NCBI GenBank assembly: GCA_018694115.1
Contig: JABHNB010000015.1
Span: 54,934-118,933, forward strand
Direction of reading: 5' to 3'
Length of the DNA: 64,000 nt
From: an archaeon
Lineage (GTDB): Archaea; Nanobdellota; Nanobdellia; Pacearchaeales; GW2011-AR1
Shown: one piece after another, positions 16,725 to 25,572 of the stretch
Layout of the letters: each line of letters starts with the position of its first letter
Position numbering within the stretch: position 1 is the stretch's first letter
Translations under genes and position numbers: made by a program
The notes under the pieces: generated by a model
Databases searched by the model: none
What the model was told of the DNA's origin: nothing
What the model saw: only the letters and a program-made list of their open reading frames with translations

Positions 16725-17639
16725 ATGGGACGTCGAAGAAAAGTCAGTAACACGGAATTTGAACCTTATTTTACTTGGAAAGGAAAACGTCCATCTTGGA
16801 AGGAACAGAAGAAAATGTTTATTGAATTGGGCAAGAATAAAACTGTTACAAATCTTAAATATCATGATCGAGGGATTGTTGAGTGTGCTGGGCGAACTGC
16901 CGAGATTTATGGATTTCCAAAGAAAATTTCTTGTAAGGTTGGAACTTTGGTTAATAGGATAGATAAAATGGGGGCTCTTAGTGAATATCAGGAAATGAAA
17001 GGCGGCGGAAGAATAACTGTAAATGATGGAGCATCGATCTACAAAATGGGGGGAGAAAAGAAGAGTCAGAATATTTGGTGTTTTTCTGAGCGGGGCGTTA
17101 AGTTATTTGGGGATCTAATTGAAATGAATCAGCCGATGGTTGCTTCACAAGTTAGTTATTCTATTTTGAGATTCGGAGGGGATTTAGATGATTTGATGCA
17201 AATTGGAAATATGGCTATGATGCATGCGGCTCGAAAATTTAATCCAAAATTTGGGTATGTATTTAGTACTTATGCTGTTCAAGCTATGAGAACTTCCTTT
17301 GCGAGGAAAGGGAAAAAGAAAAAAGCTCTACTTGTTGATGATATTTCCATTGACATGGGATCTAGCGGGGAAAAGGGAAGTCTTTTTGATATTATTCCTG
17401 ATAGTTCTAGGAATCAAAATACGAGTCTTGATGATTATGATCTTTGGGATAGGTTGTCTTGGGAAATCAGTGATGAGCAAGAAAGCGCTCTTCTTATGTA
17501 TCTTGGACAGGGAAAAACATTAGAAGAGACTGGGGAACTTTTAGGAATCAGTAAGGAATGGGTCAGAAAGCTCAATAAAGAGGCAATAGAAATAATGAAA
17601 GAGAAGGCTCGTGATTTAGGGGAATTAGTTTCTAATTAA
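16725..17639 (+). CDS. bacterial sigma-70-like protein
   Basis: Residues about 132-195 match sigma-70 region 2: NQPMVASQVS, DLDDLMQIGNMAMMHAARKF and FSTYA (180-184). A linker resembling the sigma region 3-4 junction follows (SLFDIIPDSS then SLDDYDL), and residues 248-298 match region 4, a helix-turn-helix with GKTLEETGELLGISKEWVRKL. Archaea recruit RNA polymerase with TBP and TFB and normally lack sigma factors. The two adjacent tryptophans after FSTYA that melt the -10 element in bacteria are replaced by Gln and Ala, so promoter opening as in bacteria is doubtful. The first 130 residues are basic and unlike sigma region 1. A palindrome precedes the start codon. Confidence 0.85.
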   Translation: MGRRRKVSNTEFEPYFTWKGKRPSWKEQKKMFIELGKNKTVTNLKYHDRGIVECAGRTAEIYGFPKKISCKVGTLVNRIDKMGALSEYQEMKGGGRITVNDGASIYKMGGEKKSQNIWCFSERGVKLFGDLIEMNQPMVASQVSYSILRFGGDLDDLMQIGNMAMMHAARKFNPKFGYVFSTYAVQAMRTSFARKGKKKKALLVDDISIDMGSSGEKGSLFDIIPDSSRNQNTSLDDYDLWDRLSWEISDEQESALLMYLGQGKTLEETGELLGISKEWVRKLNKEAIEIMKEKARDLGELVSN

Positions 17640-17642
17640 TCT

Positions 17643-18860
17643 TTAGTTAATTGAACCGAATCCGATTAATCTCCAGTGTCCATTAAGATTTCTTGCGATT
17701 CCGATTGATTCACCCTTAAGCGGGACGATTGGAATTTTTAATGATAGATCCGCCTTTTCTTTGTCTGATTTTATTACTTGTCCAACAGTGATTGAAGTAT
17801 TTACACTTAACATAAGCATTTCGTTTGGTTTAAGGTTATCAACTTTTTCATGAGCTTCTGTTCCAAGAACTTTATCGAAAAGCTCAAATTTCATTGTTAT
17901 CTTATCTGTTATTTCTGGGAGTTCTCCTTCTTTTGATGCAATGCTTCCGGAAAGTGCATCTGACTTTGTTAGACTTGGATCAAGTTCTGTCTCTATTGCT
18001 AATGATCCTCCAGGTCCTGCTTCAGTTATCTGGTATTCTCCTTTTTGCATTGAAACTATCTTTGATCTGACTGTTTTGTAATGGTATTGATTTTGTTTTT
18101 TATAGGAATATCCGGGTTTTATTTCAATTATATCTCCGACCTTTAATGTTCCTTGTTTAAGCGCTCCCCCAAGAACTCCTCCATGTAATTTTGAGATATC
18201 TGTTCCGGGTTTATTAATATCAAAACTTCTTGCAACTAGGAAAATTGGTTTTTCATCTTTTTCTGGTTTTGAAACTTCGATATTACAAAGAGTTTCAAGA
18301 ACCTTATCCAAGTTAACTCCCTGTTGTGCAGAGGTTGGAATAATTGGAGAATCTTCAGCGATTGTTCCCTTAACGAATTCTTTTATTGTTTTGTAGCTTT
18401 CAAGGGCTTGTTCTTTTGATACTAGATCAATTTTATTCTGAACAATGATCACGTTCTTAATTTTCTTTGCTGTTAGTGCTACTAGGTGTTCTTGTGTTTG
18501 TGGTTTTATTCCCTCATTTGCTGCGATAACTAGGATTGCTGCATCCATAATTGCGGATCCCGAAAGCATTGTTGCCATAAGCATTTCATGTCCTGGCGCA
18601 TCCACGAATGTAATATACCTTTTTGGAGTTCCTTCTGAATCTTTATCAACTGACAGTTTTTTTGTTTTTGGATCTTCACGAACGATTGCATCGGCATAAC
18701 CTAACTTGATGGTGATTCCTCGCTTTAGTTCTTCAGAATGTGTGTCTGCCCATCTTCCGGATAGTTTGTAGAGCAGAGTTGTCTTACCATGATCGATATG
18801 TCCGACTATCCCTACGTTGATTGTGTCTATCTTTGAGATATCTACTTTTTCTTTTGCCAT
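17643..18860 (-). CDS. eif2g: translation initiation factor aIF2 subunit gamma
   Basis: A translation GTPase with G1 GHIDHGKTTL, DAPGHE as G3 and NKID as G4, followed by two beta-barrel domains ending in WRLIGFGSI, typical of aIF2 gamma. The heterotrimer brings initiator Met-tRNA to the small subunit. At 405 residues it is full length for archaea. The zinc-knuckle insertion found in many homologues is not visible here: the segment after ITIKLGYADAIVRED lacks the cysteines. A TATA box (TTTTAAACC on the minus strand) lies about 24 nt upstream. It is convergent with the sigma-like gene, three bases apart. Confidence 0.97.
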   Translation of the reverse strand: MAKEKVDISKIDTINVGIVGHIDHGKTTLLYKLSGRWADTHSEELKRGITIKLGYADAIVREDPKTKKLSVDKDSEGTPKRYITFVDAPGHEMLMATMLSGSAIMDAAILVIAANEGIKPQTQEHLVALTAKKIKNVIIVQNKIDLVSKEQALESYKTIKEFVKGTIAEDSPIIPTSAQQGVNLDKVLETLCNIEVSKPEKDEKPIFLVARSFDINKPGTDISKLHGGVLGGALKQGTLKVGDIIEIKPGYSYKKQNQYHYKTVRSKIVSMQKGEYQITEAGPGGSLAIETELDPSLTKSDALSGSIASKEGELPEITDKITMKFELFDKVLGTEAHEKVDNLKPNEMLMLSVNTSITVGQVIKSDKEKADLSLKIPIVPLKGESIGIARNLNGHWRLIGFGSIN

Positions 18861-18914
18861 GTAATTGATTAAGAAATCGGGTTTAAAAGTTTATTCTTCT
18901 CTTAGATCGTACTT

Positions 18915-19562
18915 TTATTCCGGTTTGATTACTTGTTCTTCACTTGCGATTCTTTTGCTTAGGGTGAGAACTTTTCCAATGAAATCTGCAAATCTCATAA
19001 TTAGTTCTAGAACGACTATGAAAAGTAAATAGTATGGGACATTGGAGAATAATGATGGGATCTCTCCGAATCTGGAGATAAGTGAAGCTGCGTCAAAGAA
19101 TCCGGGTTTTGTTATTGCAATTGCTATTAGTGTGAACGGAAGCATCTTTGCAAGGTCTCTTGAAAGATTTTCACTCACATATGCCGTTACTCTAACTGAT
19201 GCGACAAGAGCTGCAGAGATTAATAGGATTGTCGATGCATCCATTCCCTCAGCGAGAACTAAAATTAAAATTGCTAGAACCGCAAACCAGAAGAAAGTTA
19301 CAACGGGGAGGATAATTAAGTATTCTGCGATATAAAATAGGGTTGCAAAAGCTTTTGAGATTCCTGCACTAATTCCTTCACCATATTTTGATAGGTTCAA
19401 TTCTATGATATTTTTCTTTGCTAAGAATTTATAGAAGTAATATACGAATACAGAATAGATTACGATAACTGCGGTGAAGAATAGTAGTGTGAATAATAAT
19501 CCTGACTCTCCAATTGCAAATCCGCCTAAGAATTTCGTTGTTTCACCTATCACCTCTACCAT
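18915..19562 (-). CDS. multi-span hypothetical membrane protein
   Basis: Five or so hydrophobic segments are evident, among them GLLFTLLFFTAVIVIYSVFV, FFWFAVLAILILVLAEG and VPYYLLFIVVLELIMRFA. Short polar loops separate them, and a charged C-terminus (SKRIASEEQ) should be cytoplasmic. Similar five-span orphans are common in Pacearchaeota-like genomes, but I recognise no named family. It lies 54 nt upstream of aIF2 gamma on the same strand and could share its transcript. Confidence 0.7.
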   Translation of the reverse strand: MVEVIGETTKFLGGFAIGESGLLFTLLFFTAVIVIYSVFVYYFYKFLAKKNIIELNLSKYGEGISAGISKAFATLFYIAEYLIILPVVTFFWFAVLAILILVLAEGMDASTILLISAALVASVRVTAYVSENLSRDLAKMLPFTLIAIAITKPGFFDAASLISRFGEIPSLFSNVPYYLLFIVVLELIMRFADFIGKVLTLSKRIASEEQVIKPE

Positions 19563-19645
19563 GATTGAATTAAGTGATTGTTGTTTTTAAGTACTTCTAT
19601 TTCTCTATCCAAAACTCTTAAAACCCCTCTTTTTCTTTTTTATAC

Positions 19646-20569
19646 ATGGAAAAGAAAGCTATTGTCTTATACTCTGGCGGGCTTGATTCGAGATTGGCAG
19701 TCATGTTATTGAAGGATCAGGGTTTCGATGTTGAGGCAGTTTATTTTAATCTTCCGTTTGGATGCGGTTGTTGTAATAGTAGTTGTAACTTTAATTTTAC
19801 TCAGGTTGAGGAAGTGAAGATGAAGATCTTTGATGCGACTAAAGGTGAACTTTTAGATGAATACTTGGCGATTCTGAAGGATCCGCAATATGGAACTGGG
19901 AAGGGAATTAATCCTTGTAAGGATTGTAAGGTGTTTATGTTTAGGAAAGCTAAGGAATATGCAGATAGTATTGGAGTTAAGGTGATTGCAACTGGTGAAG
20001 TTCTTGGACAAAGACCAATGTCTCAGCTTAGAAGTTCAATGGAAATAATTGATGAGGCTCTTGGATTTGAGATTTTACGTCCTCTTTCGGCTAAGAAGTT
20101 GGAAGAGACTTCGTGGGAGAAGGAAGGTTTGGTTGATCGAAGTAAGTTCTTCGGAATTGCTGGTCGTGGACGAAAGAAACAGATGGAATTAGCTAAGAAT
20201 TATGGAATTAAGTATCCTTCATCTGGCGGAGGATGTTTTCTTTGTGAGAAGGCAGTTTCTAATCGTTTGACTTCGCTTCTTGGCGGAGATTTCGTTAATG
20301 AGAAGACCCTTCCTTTATCGATGATTGGTAGACATTTTATGATTAAGGGTGTTTGGTTTGTCGTTTCAAGAAATGGTGCTGAAGGAGCGATTATTGAAGA
20401 TGGAGAATTTGGTGGTGGTGAGATCTTGGAGGGAGTCAAAGGAAAACCTTCAATTTACTACAGTAAGAAGGGTAAGGCTAATTTAGAGAAGGCCAAAGAA
20501 TTACAGGAAGCTTATTCTACGGGAGATAATGACAAGGTTAGGGAAAAGTTTGAGAAAATCAAGTTGTAA
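19646..20569 (+). CDS. PP-loop ATPase, probable tRNA thiolation enzyme (MnmA/ThiI-like)
   Basis: The start VLYSGGLDSRLAV is the PP-loop that adenylates tRNA, and CGCCNSSC, NPCKDCK and GGGCFLCEK provide cysteines for persulfide transfer or metal binding. The C-terminal part (MIGRHFMIKGVWFVVSRNGAEG) resembles the beta domain of MnmA-like proteins. Such enzymes install 2-thio- or 4-thiouridine in tRNA. The next gene starts 50 nt later with a TATA-like element between, so the two may be separately transcribed. The general reaction is well supported; the modified position is not determined. Confidence 0.82.
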   Translation: MEKKAIVLYSGGLDSRLAVMLLKDQGFDVEAVYFNLPFGCGCCNSSCNFNFTQVEEVKMKIFDATKGELLDEYLAILKDPQYGTGKGINPCKDCKVFMFRKAKEYADSIGVKVIATGEVLGQRPMSQLRSSMEIIDEALGFEILRPLSAKKLEETSWEKEGLVDRSKFFGIAGRGRKKQMELAKNYGIKYPSSGGGCFLCEKAVSNRLTSLLGGDFVNEKTLPLSMIGRHFMIKGVWFVVSRNGAEGAIIEDGEFGGGEILEGVKGKPSIYYSKKGKANLEKAKELQEAYSTGDNDKVREKFEKIKL

Positions 20570-20618
20570 TTATTGAAGTATAAACAAAGCTTAAAAGTCT
20601 AGTTAGTATTGAATTATT

Positions 20619-21119
20619 ATGGAAAAGAGGTATGTTTGGGAATTTACTAATCAGAGGAAGTTGACTAAGAAAGAGTTTATTGATTATTTTGGGAGGAAGG
20701 TTTTTAGAACTATTAGAAAATATGGCATGTTACCTTCAAATAAAATTATTAAGTTGAAAGAATCGGGAGATTTGAATACAATGGTTTTGGTGGAGGTTCT
20801 TGAAAAGAAGTTTAAGGTTAGATTGGTTGCTAGTGGGGCGGGGGCTAATTTTTCTTCTGAGAATTTATCTCAGATTGCTGAAGATGTTTTTGGGAATGTT
20901 TTAGGTGGAAAGTTCGCTGGGCCAAAACCAGAAGATAAGAAGAAACGACCATTATATTTCCATTCAGATAAGGAAGTTGAATTATATGCTAAATTGGTGG
21001 GAATTAAGGGGACAAAACGAAAACAGGATAAAAAAGTCCAGTCTCTTTTTGAAAAGTTTTTGAAAAAGAATCAAGATCTTGAAATGAATGTTGTGGGGGC
21101 ATTATCTCAATTAAAATGA
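20619..21119 (+). CDS. hypothetical basic protein
   Basis: This 166-residue, Lys-rich protein has a central stretch of alternating strands and helices (MVLVEVLEKKFKVRLVASGAGANFSSENL) and a C-terminal helical tail. The ordering KKEFIDYFGRKVFRTIRKYGML at the start resembles a nucleic-acid-binding module. It sits directly after the PP-loop enzyme and overlaps the following membrane gene by four bases. A role as an accessory to tRNA modification is a guess from position only. Confidence 0.6.
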   Translation: MEKRYVWEFTNQRKLTKKEFIDYFGRKVFRTIRKYGMLPSNKIIKLKESGDLNTMVLVEVLEKKFKVRLVASGAGANFSSENLSQIAEDVFGNVLGGKFAGPKPEDKKKRPLYFHSDKEVELYAKLVGIKGTKRKQDKKVQSLFEKFLKKNQDLEMNVVGALSQLK

Positions 21120-21667
21120 AAAAATCAAAAAGAGCAAGAAATTTTGTAAAATTTGTAAGTGTACTAATCGTCTTATTGATGGTAGCTCTTACTGTATACA
21201 GTTTTCTAAATAGGGGGATTCTGGATGATAAAGTTTCTTCAGGAATTTCTAATTATGGACTCAGTGCTTTATTTGTCGCATCTCTCCTTTTGGATTTAAT
21301 TCCTCAACTTATTTCTCCGGTTGTAGCAATGGGTGCTGGAATAATCATTGGTATGAATATCTATGTTGCAATAATCACAACAATTCTCGGGTCTGCAGTT
21401 GGTTCACTCTTGGGTTTTTTTCTTGGGAAAAAATATTTGTTTGATGCGGTTGATGTAATGTCTTCTAAAAAGTCTGTAAAAAGATTAACATATCTAACAA
21501 ACAGATATGGGAGAGTCATTGTTCCTCTTGCTGCAATATCGCCATTACCTTATCTCCCTGTTTTACTTGGCGCAATAAATTTTTCTAAGAAAAATTTCTT
21601 AATTTATGGATTAATTCCAAGAGCATTGAGTATTGTGCTCTTTGGATATCTAATTTGGTTGGTTTAA
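21116..21667 (+). CDS. DedA/VTT-domain membrane protein
   Basis: The segment SPVVAMGAGIIIGMNIYVAIITTILGSAVGSLLGFFLGKKY is the hallmark of the VTT/SNARE-associated fold, followed by YGRVIVPLAAISPLPYLPVLLGAINFSKK. Members act in lipid scrambling or membrane homeostasis, including DedA, TVP38 and YqaA. A first hydrophobic helix (VSVLIVLLMVALTVYSFL) should anchor the N-terminus. It overlaps the preceding gene by four bases (ATGA) and is convergent with the HAD gene. Confidence 0.8.
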   Translation: MKKSKRARNFVKFVSVLIVLLMVALTVYSFLNRGILDDKVSSGISNYGLSALFVASLLLDLIPQLISPVVAMGAGIIIGMNIYVAIITTILGSAVGSLLGFFLGKKYLFDAVDVMSSKKSVKRLTYLTNRYGRVIVPLAAISPLPYLPVLLGAINFSKKNFLIYGLIPRALSIVLFGYLIWLV

Positions 21668-21672
21668 ACTAA

Positions 21673-22320
21673 TTATTCCTTGTTAAGTTTCTTCAAAACC
21701 TTTCCCAATCCCCTAAAATCTTTTATTATGAAGTCTGGTTTTTCCTTCATGATTGTTGTTTTATTTGACCAAGAGCATTTGTTATGAATCGCGATTGCAA
21801 TACATCCCGCGTCTCTTGCAAATTCTATGTCGCTGAAACGATCTCCAATATAAACTGCTTCTTCGGGCTTGATTTTATATTTCTTGAAAAGCTTTTTTAA
21901 GAATTCGTCTTTTGTGCTAAATTTTTCTGCACCAAATACCCTGTTGAATAGGCCTTTAATTTTAAGTCTCTTAATTGAGGCTCTTAAGAAACTGGTTTCT
22001 GAGTTTGAAACCACGATTAATTTGTAGCCCTCTTTTTTCAATTTTTTTAAGGGGTTTATTGAAACGCAGAGTTTAATATCTCCTTCTTTTGCTCCCCTTA
22101 TGAAATGCTTATAGAATCTCCTTCTTATTGTTTCTAGATGTCCTGCATTTAGCCCAAGGTTTTTTAGAATTATATGCATCTTATTTCCAAGTTGCTTGAG
22201 TGCATCTTGCTTATTGAATTCAAATTCAAATTCATCTAATGTTTTTACCAGAGATTTAAATGCTAGGCTGTAGGCATCAGAGATTGTTCCGTCAAAGTCA
22301 AAGAAGAGATACCTTATCAT
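21673..22320 (-). CDS. HAD-family phosphatase (phosphoglycolate phosphatase-like)
   Basis: Motif I is FFDFDGTISDA with the nucleophilic Asp, motif II is VVSNSET, and motif IV is YIGDRFSDIEFARDAG. A helical cap domain lies between motifs I and II. This is the layout of Gph/PGP-type HAD phosphatases, about 215 residues long. The substrate is unresolved. Its ATG follows the stop codon of the membrane receptor-like gene directly (22320/22321), so the two are co-transcribed on the minus strand. Confidence 0.88.
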   Translation of the reverse strand: MIRYLFFDFDGTISDAYSLAFKSLVKTLDEFEFEFNKQDALKQLGNKMHIILKNLGLNAGHLETIRRRFYKHFIRGAKEGDIKLCVSINPLKKLKKEGYKLIVVSNSETSFLRASIKRLKIKGLFNRVFGAEKFSTKDEFLKKLFKKYKIKPEEAVYIGDRFSDIEFARDAGCIAIAIHNKCSWSNKTTIMKEKPDFIIKDFRGLGKVLKKLNKE

Positions 22321-24417
22321 TTAATCCTCCATTCGTTTTAGAAGTTCTTTCAATTTTGCTTGATTAGCTTCTTTATTCTTGATTTCGGATATAGAATAAA
22401 TTTGATGTTTTCCTATGGCTTCTTCTTTGTGAACTTTCAAATCTCTAAGCATCTTTTTTCTAATGTCGTCAGATATGAGGATTTTTTCTTTATTTGAATC
22501 TGATATTCTTCGAGCAAGTGCGATTGTGTTTCCGATACCAGTATACTTCAATTTTCCACCTTCTTTTGAGGCGACTAGTTCTCCAGAATGAACCCCGATA
22601 TTAAATTCTATTTTCTCGTTGAACTTTTTGTTGTGTTCGATTAGTTTTTTCCATGCGTTAAATGCCGCCTTTGATGCAAGTTCTTCATTATGGAATGTTT
22701 TTGTTGCTAGGGGGGAGAACACAATAAAAATATGGTCTTCTCTCCAGTCCACTAAACCTTTGGCCTCCTTCATCTTATTAATCGCTTCGATGAGAGTATT
22801 TTTTGAATTGTCATTCAATTTTTTATTATTTTTAATACTAATTGCGATTACTGCAGATTGATTTTTTTCTCCTTTTAGGACTAGTGTCGATTCTGCACTA
22901 CTAATTTTTTTCTTTGTTAGATCAAGCATACTATCATCTTCGTGATGATAATTTTTATCATCTAATCCTTGAACTTTTGGAGATTTGTTTGTAAAGTTCA
23001 TGGTATTTGAAACCTCCGATTTTACTCTTGCGGGAATTTTGCCATTAATTTTTTCTTTAATCCCGTTAATTTTTTCTTTAATCTTTCCCTTTCCTGTTGG
23101 AATTTTCCCCTTCTTTCTATATCTGAAAAAAAGTATGACTCCCGTTGCACCTAAGATAATTATTAGGAAAATCCAAACAACCGAATAGTTTGTAAAGATT
23201 CCAACAGTTTCTAAATCTTTTACGGAAATTGCATTACCGGTTAGTAAGACTGAGCCTTCAAAGTTTGTCTCTCCATCTTCTACTGTTATTGTGTATTCCC
23301 CATCCGGTGCTTCTAAATTAAAATTTTTCTCCTTGCCTTCTTTGATATTTAGGCTGATTTCGCTGATCGTTTCCCCGATTTTGATACTAACTGTTTTGTT
23401 GTATGGAACATTACCAATGTTATTTATTCTTAGGACTCCCCCCTCAATATGGAATTCTGCTTTTTGAAGTTCCATTATTTCAAACTCTGTTTCATCTTCT
23501 AAATCTGAGAATGTAGAATGGATTTTCCATAATCCTTCAGTTGCATTTGTTGGAAAGTCTATCGAAATAGTTTCTTGAGATTGAATTGTTTTTAGAATTT
23601 CTTCATCTTCAGGGGAGATAATTATTAATGAAACCGTTCCTGGCATTTCTTTTTCTGATTGATCAAAAATGTCTGATCCGATGGTTAAGTTTTCTCCGGG
23701 GATCACTTCAACTTTTGATAGGCTTGTTGAAACTCTTGTTGCGATCTGATTTATTTTAAAGAAGACCGTTGTGTTTCCGATGTTTAGATGGTCTCCATCC
23801 TTGTTAGTGTCATAGGCAGAAATCATTAAAGTATAACTTCCTGCTTCTGCCGTCTCGGACATTGTGAAGGTTTCTATTGCACTTCCCCCTTCTACTTCTT
23901 TCGTAAACTCTGTTGCGTTTTTTACTTCCAAAAATCCATTAAGTGCCTTTCCATTTGCCTTTGTTGCATTGATTGTTAGTGTTATCTCTTCTCCAGGATT
24001 ATAGTTTATCTTATCTAGCGTTGGGGTGACTGATATCTCGTCGCTAATTGTGAATGTTTTCGATGAAGCTGTGTTTTCACCTAATGACGCTGAGAGACGA
24101 CAGCTTCCTATTATGTCTTTTATGTTCGTTATTTCTAAATCTTCTTCGGTCAAAATCTTGTAAGGTATTGAATATGATTGATCTTGATCTGTAGAAAAAG
24201 CCCTTGCTGAAATCTTTAATACATTTGTAGTTAAATTTCCACATACTAATCCCATGTTTAGATTTCCCGATTCTGAGCCTCTTAGTCCGTCCGCGGTGAT
24301 GTATACTTTATCTCCTAAATTGTATGTGTCATATGGTTCGGATATTGAAATTTGTGCGGCTACAAATGATGTAGATAATAGAAGGCAGAAAGTAAGGATT
24401 ATCAAGCTCTTTTTCAT
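22321..24417 (-). CDS. receptor-like membrane protein with a cyclase-homology domain
   Basis: A signal peptide (MKKSLIILTFCLLLSTSFVAA), tandem beta-sandwich domains out to about residue 400, one membrane span (VVWIFLIIILGATGVILFF), a basic stretch and a C-terminal class III cyclase-like domain make up the protein. The cyclase match is in FNIGVHSGELVA then KYTGIGNTIALARRI and ILISDDI. The metal-binding Asp positions are not obvious: the expected early Asp is replaced in SAVIAISI. The domain may therefore bind without catalysing. The start at 24417 rather than 24462 is chosen because it begins the signal peptide and has a TATATAAAG element about 25 nt upstream. The outer domains suggest sensing or adhesion. 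Confidence 0.78.
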   Translation of the reverse strand: MKKSLIILTFCLLLSTSFVAAQISISEPYDTYNLGDKVYITADGLRGSESGNLNMGLVCGNLTTNVLKISARAFSTDQDQSYSIPYKILTEEDLEITNIKDIIGSCRLSASLGENTASSKTFTISDEISVTPTLDKINYNPGEEITLTINATKANGKALNGFLEVKNATEFTKEVEGGSAIETFTMSETAEAGSYTLMISAYDTNKDGDHLNIGNTTVFFKINQIATRVSTSLSKVEVIPGENLTIGSDIFDQSEKEMPGTVSLIIISPEDEEILKTIQSQETISIDFPTNATEGLWKIHSTFSDLEDETEFEIMELQKAEFHIEGGVLRINNIGNVPYNKTVSIKIGETISEISLNIKEGKEKNFNLEAPDGEYTITVEDGETNFEGSVLLTGNAISVKDLETVGIFTNYSVVWIFLIIILGATGVILFFRYRKKGKIPTGKGKIKEKINGIKEKINGKIPARVKSEVSNTMNFTNKSPKVQGLDDKNYHHEDDSMLDLTKKKISSAESTLVLKGEKNQSAVIAISIKNNKKLNDNSKNTLIEAINKMKEAKGLVDWREDHIFIVFSPLATKTFHNEELASKAAFNAWKKLIEHNKKFNEKIEFNIGVHSGELVASKEGGKLKYTGIGNTIALARRISDSNKEKILISDDIRKKMLRDLKVHKEEAIGKHQIYSISEIKNKEANQAKLKELLKRMED

Positions 24418-24495
24418 ATGATTTTTAGGGCGGAGTAGTATATAAAGATTTCTCGTTATCAACAGTTTTATAAATATCTTAATTGTTGTTGATGT

Positions 24496-25572
24496 ATGGC
24501 TAAAGAAGTGATTGATCCGTGGTCTTCTGAACTCCCAGACGATTATAGAAAGAAGATAAAGCAGTTTGGGCTGGAGAAATTTGAGGTGAATGATTTTCCT
24601 AATCCTAATTTGTTAATGCGGAGGGGAATTGTTTTTGCTGGACGAGATTTGAAGAGAATTTCGAAGAGTATTAAGGAGAAAAAGAAATTTTATGTTTTGA
24701 CGGGGATCATGCCGACGGCAGATAAGTTACATTTTGGGACTAAGTCTGTGATTGATCAGGTTGTTTATTTTCAGAAGCAAGGTGCAGAGACACACGTTCT
24801 TGTTGCCGATTTAGAATCTGCAGCAACTAGAGGAATTTCATTGGAAGAAGCTAGGAGAAGGGCACTGGATATCCATATTCCCTGTTATATTGCCCTTGGA
24901 CTTGACCCCAAGAAGACAAAATTTTATTTTCAATCGGAAAATAATGATGTGACGAGCTTGGCATATGTGCTCTCTCGTCGTGCGACATTGAATGAGTATC
25001 GCGCGATTTATGGTAACCCTGAACCTTCTAGAATTATGGCTTCGGTTTTGCAGGTTGCAGATATTATGCATCCTCAATTGAAAGAGCCTATGCCTGGGAT
25101 AATTCCTGTTGGGCTTGATCAGGATCCGCATATTCGGTTATCTAGAGATATAGCCTCTCGGGCTAAGGAGTTTAAGTTTTTCACACCTTCTTCGATAAAC
25201 CATAAATTTCTTCCGGCACTAACTGGAGACTTGAAGATGTCTAAATCCGAGGGAAATTCGCTTTATCTTTTGGATAGTGATGATGAGATTAAGAGAAAGG
25301 TTTCTCGAGCATTGACTGGAGGACAGAAGACATTGGCCGAGCATAAGGAAAAGGGTGGTGATCCAAGTAAGGATATGATTTTTGAGCTGTTTAAGCAGCA
25401 TTTGATTGAGGATGATGCTGAGCTTGCTTTGAGGGAAAAGGATTATCGTGCGGGAAAGATATTAGATTCTGAGAATAAGGCTTATGCAACAGAGCTTTTA
25501 CAAAAGTATATGGCTGATTTTCGTAAGAAATATGCTGATGCAAGGAAGATTGTTAAGAAGATGTTTGATTAA
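24496..25572 (+). CDS. trpS: tryptophanyl-tRNA synthetase
   Basis: The N-terminal IDPWSSELPDDYRKKIKQFG is characteristic of archaeal TrpRS. The Rossmann motif I appears as FYVLTGIMPTADKLHFGTK, a variant of HIGH, and KMSKSEGN is present. It charges tRNA-Trp. At 358 residues it matches the archaeal/eukaryotic form rather than the shorter bacterial one. TTTTATAAATA (24467-24477) lies about 20-25 nt upstream. It overlaps the convergent DUF5675-like gene by four bases. Confidence 0.96.
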   Translation: MAKEVIDPWSSELPDDYRKKIKQFGLEKFEVNDFPNPNLLMRRGIVFAGRDLKRISKSIKEKKKFYVLTGIMPTADKLHFGTKSVIDQVVYFQKQGAETHVLVADLESAATRGISLEEARRRALDIHIPCYIALGLDPKKTKFYFQSENNDVTSLAYVLSRRATLNEYRAIYGNPEPSRIMASVLQVADIMHPQLKEPMPGIIPVGLDQDPHIRLSRDIASRAKEFKFFTPSSINHKFLPALTGDLKMSKSEGNSLYLLDSDDEIKRKVSRALTGGQKTLAEHKEKGGDPSKDMIFELFKQHLIEDDAELALREKDYRAGKILDSENKAYATELLQKYMADFRKKYADARKIVKKMFD

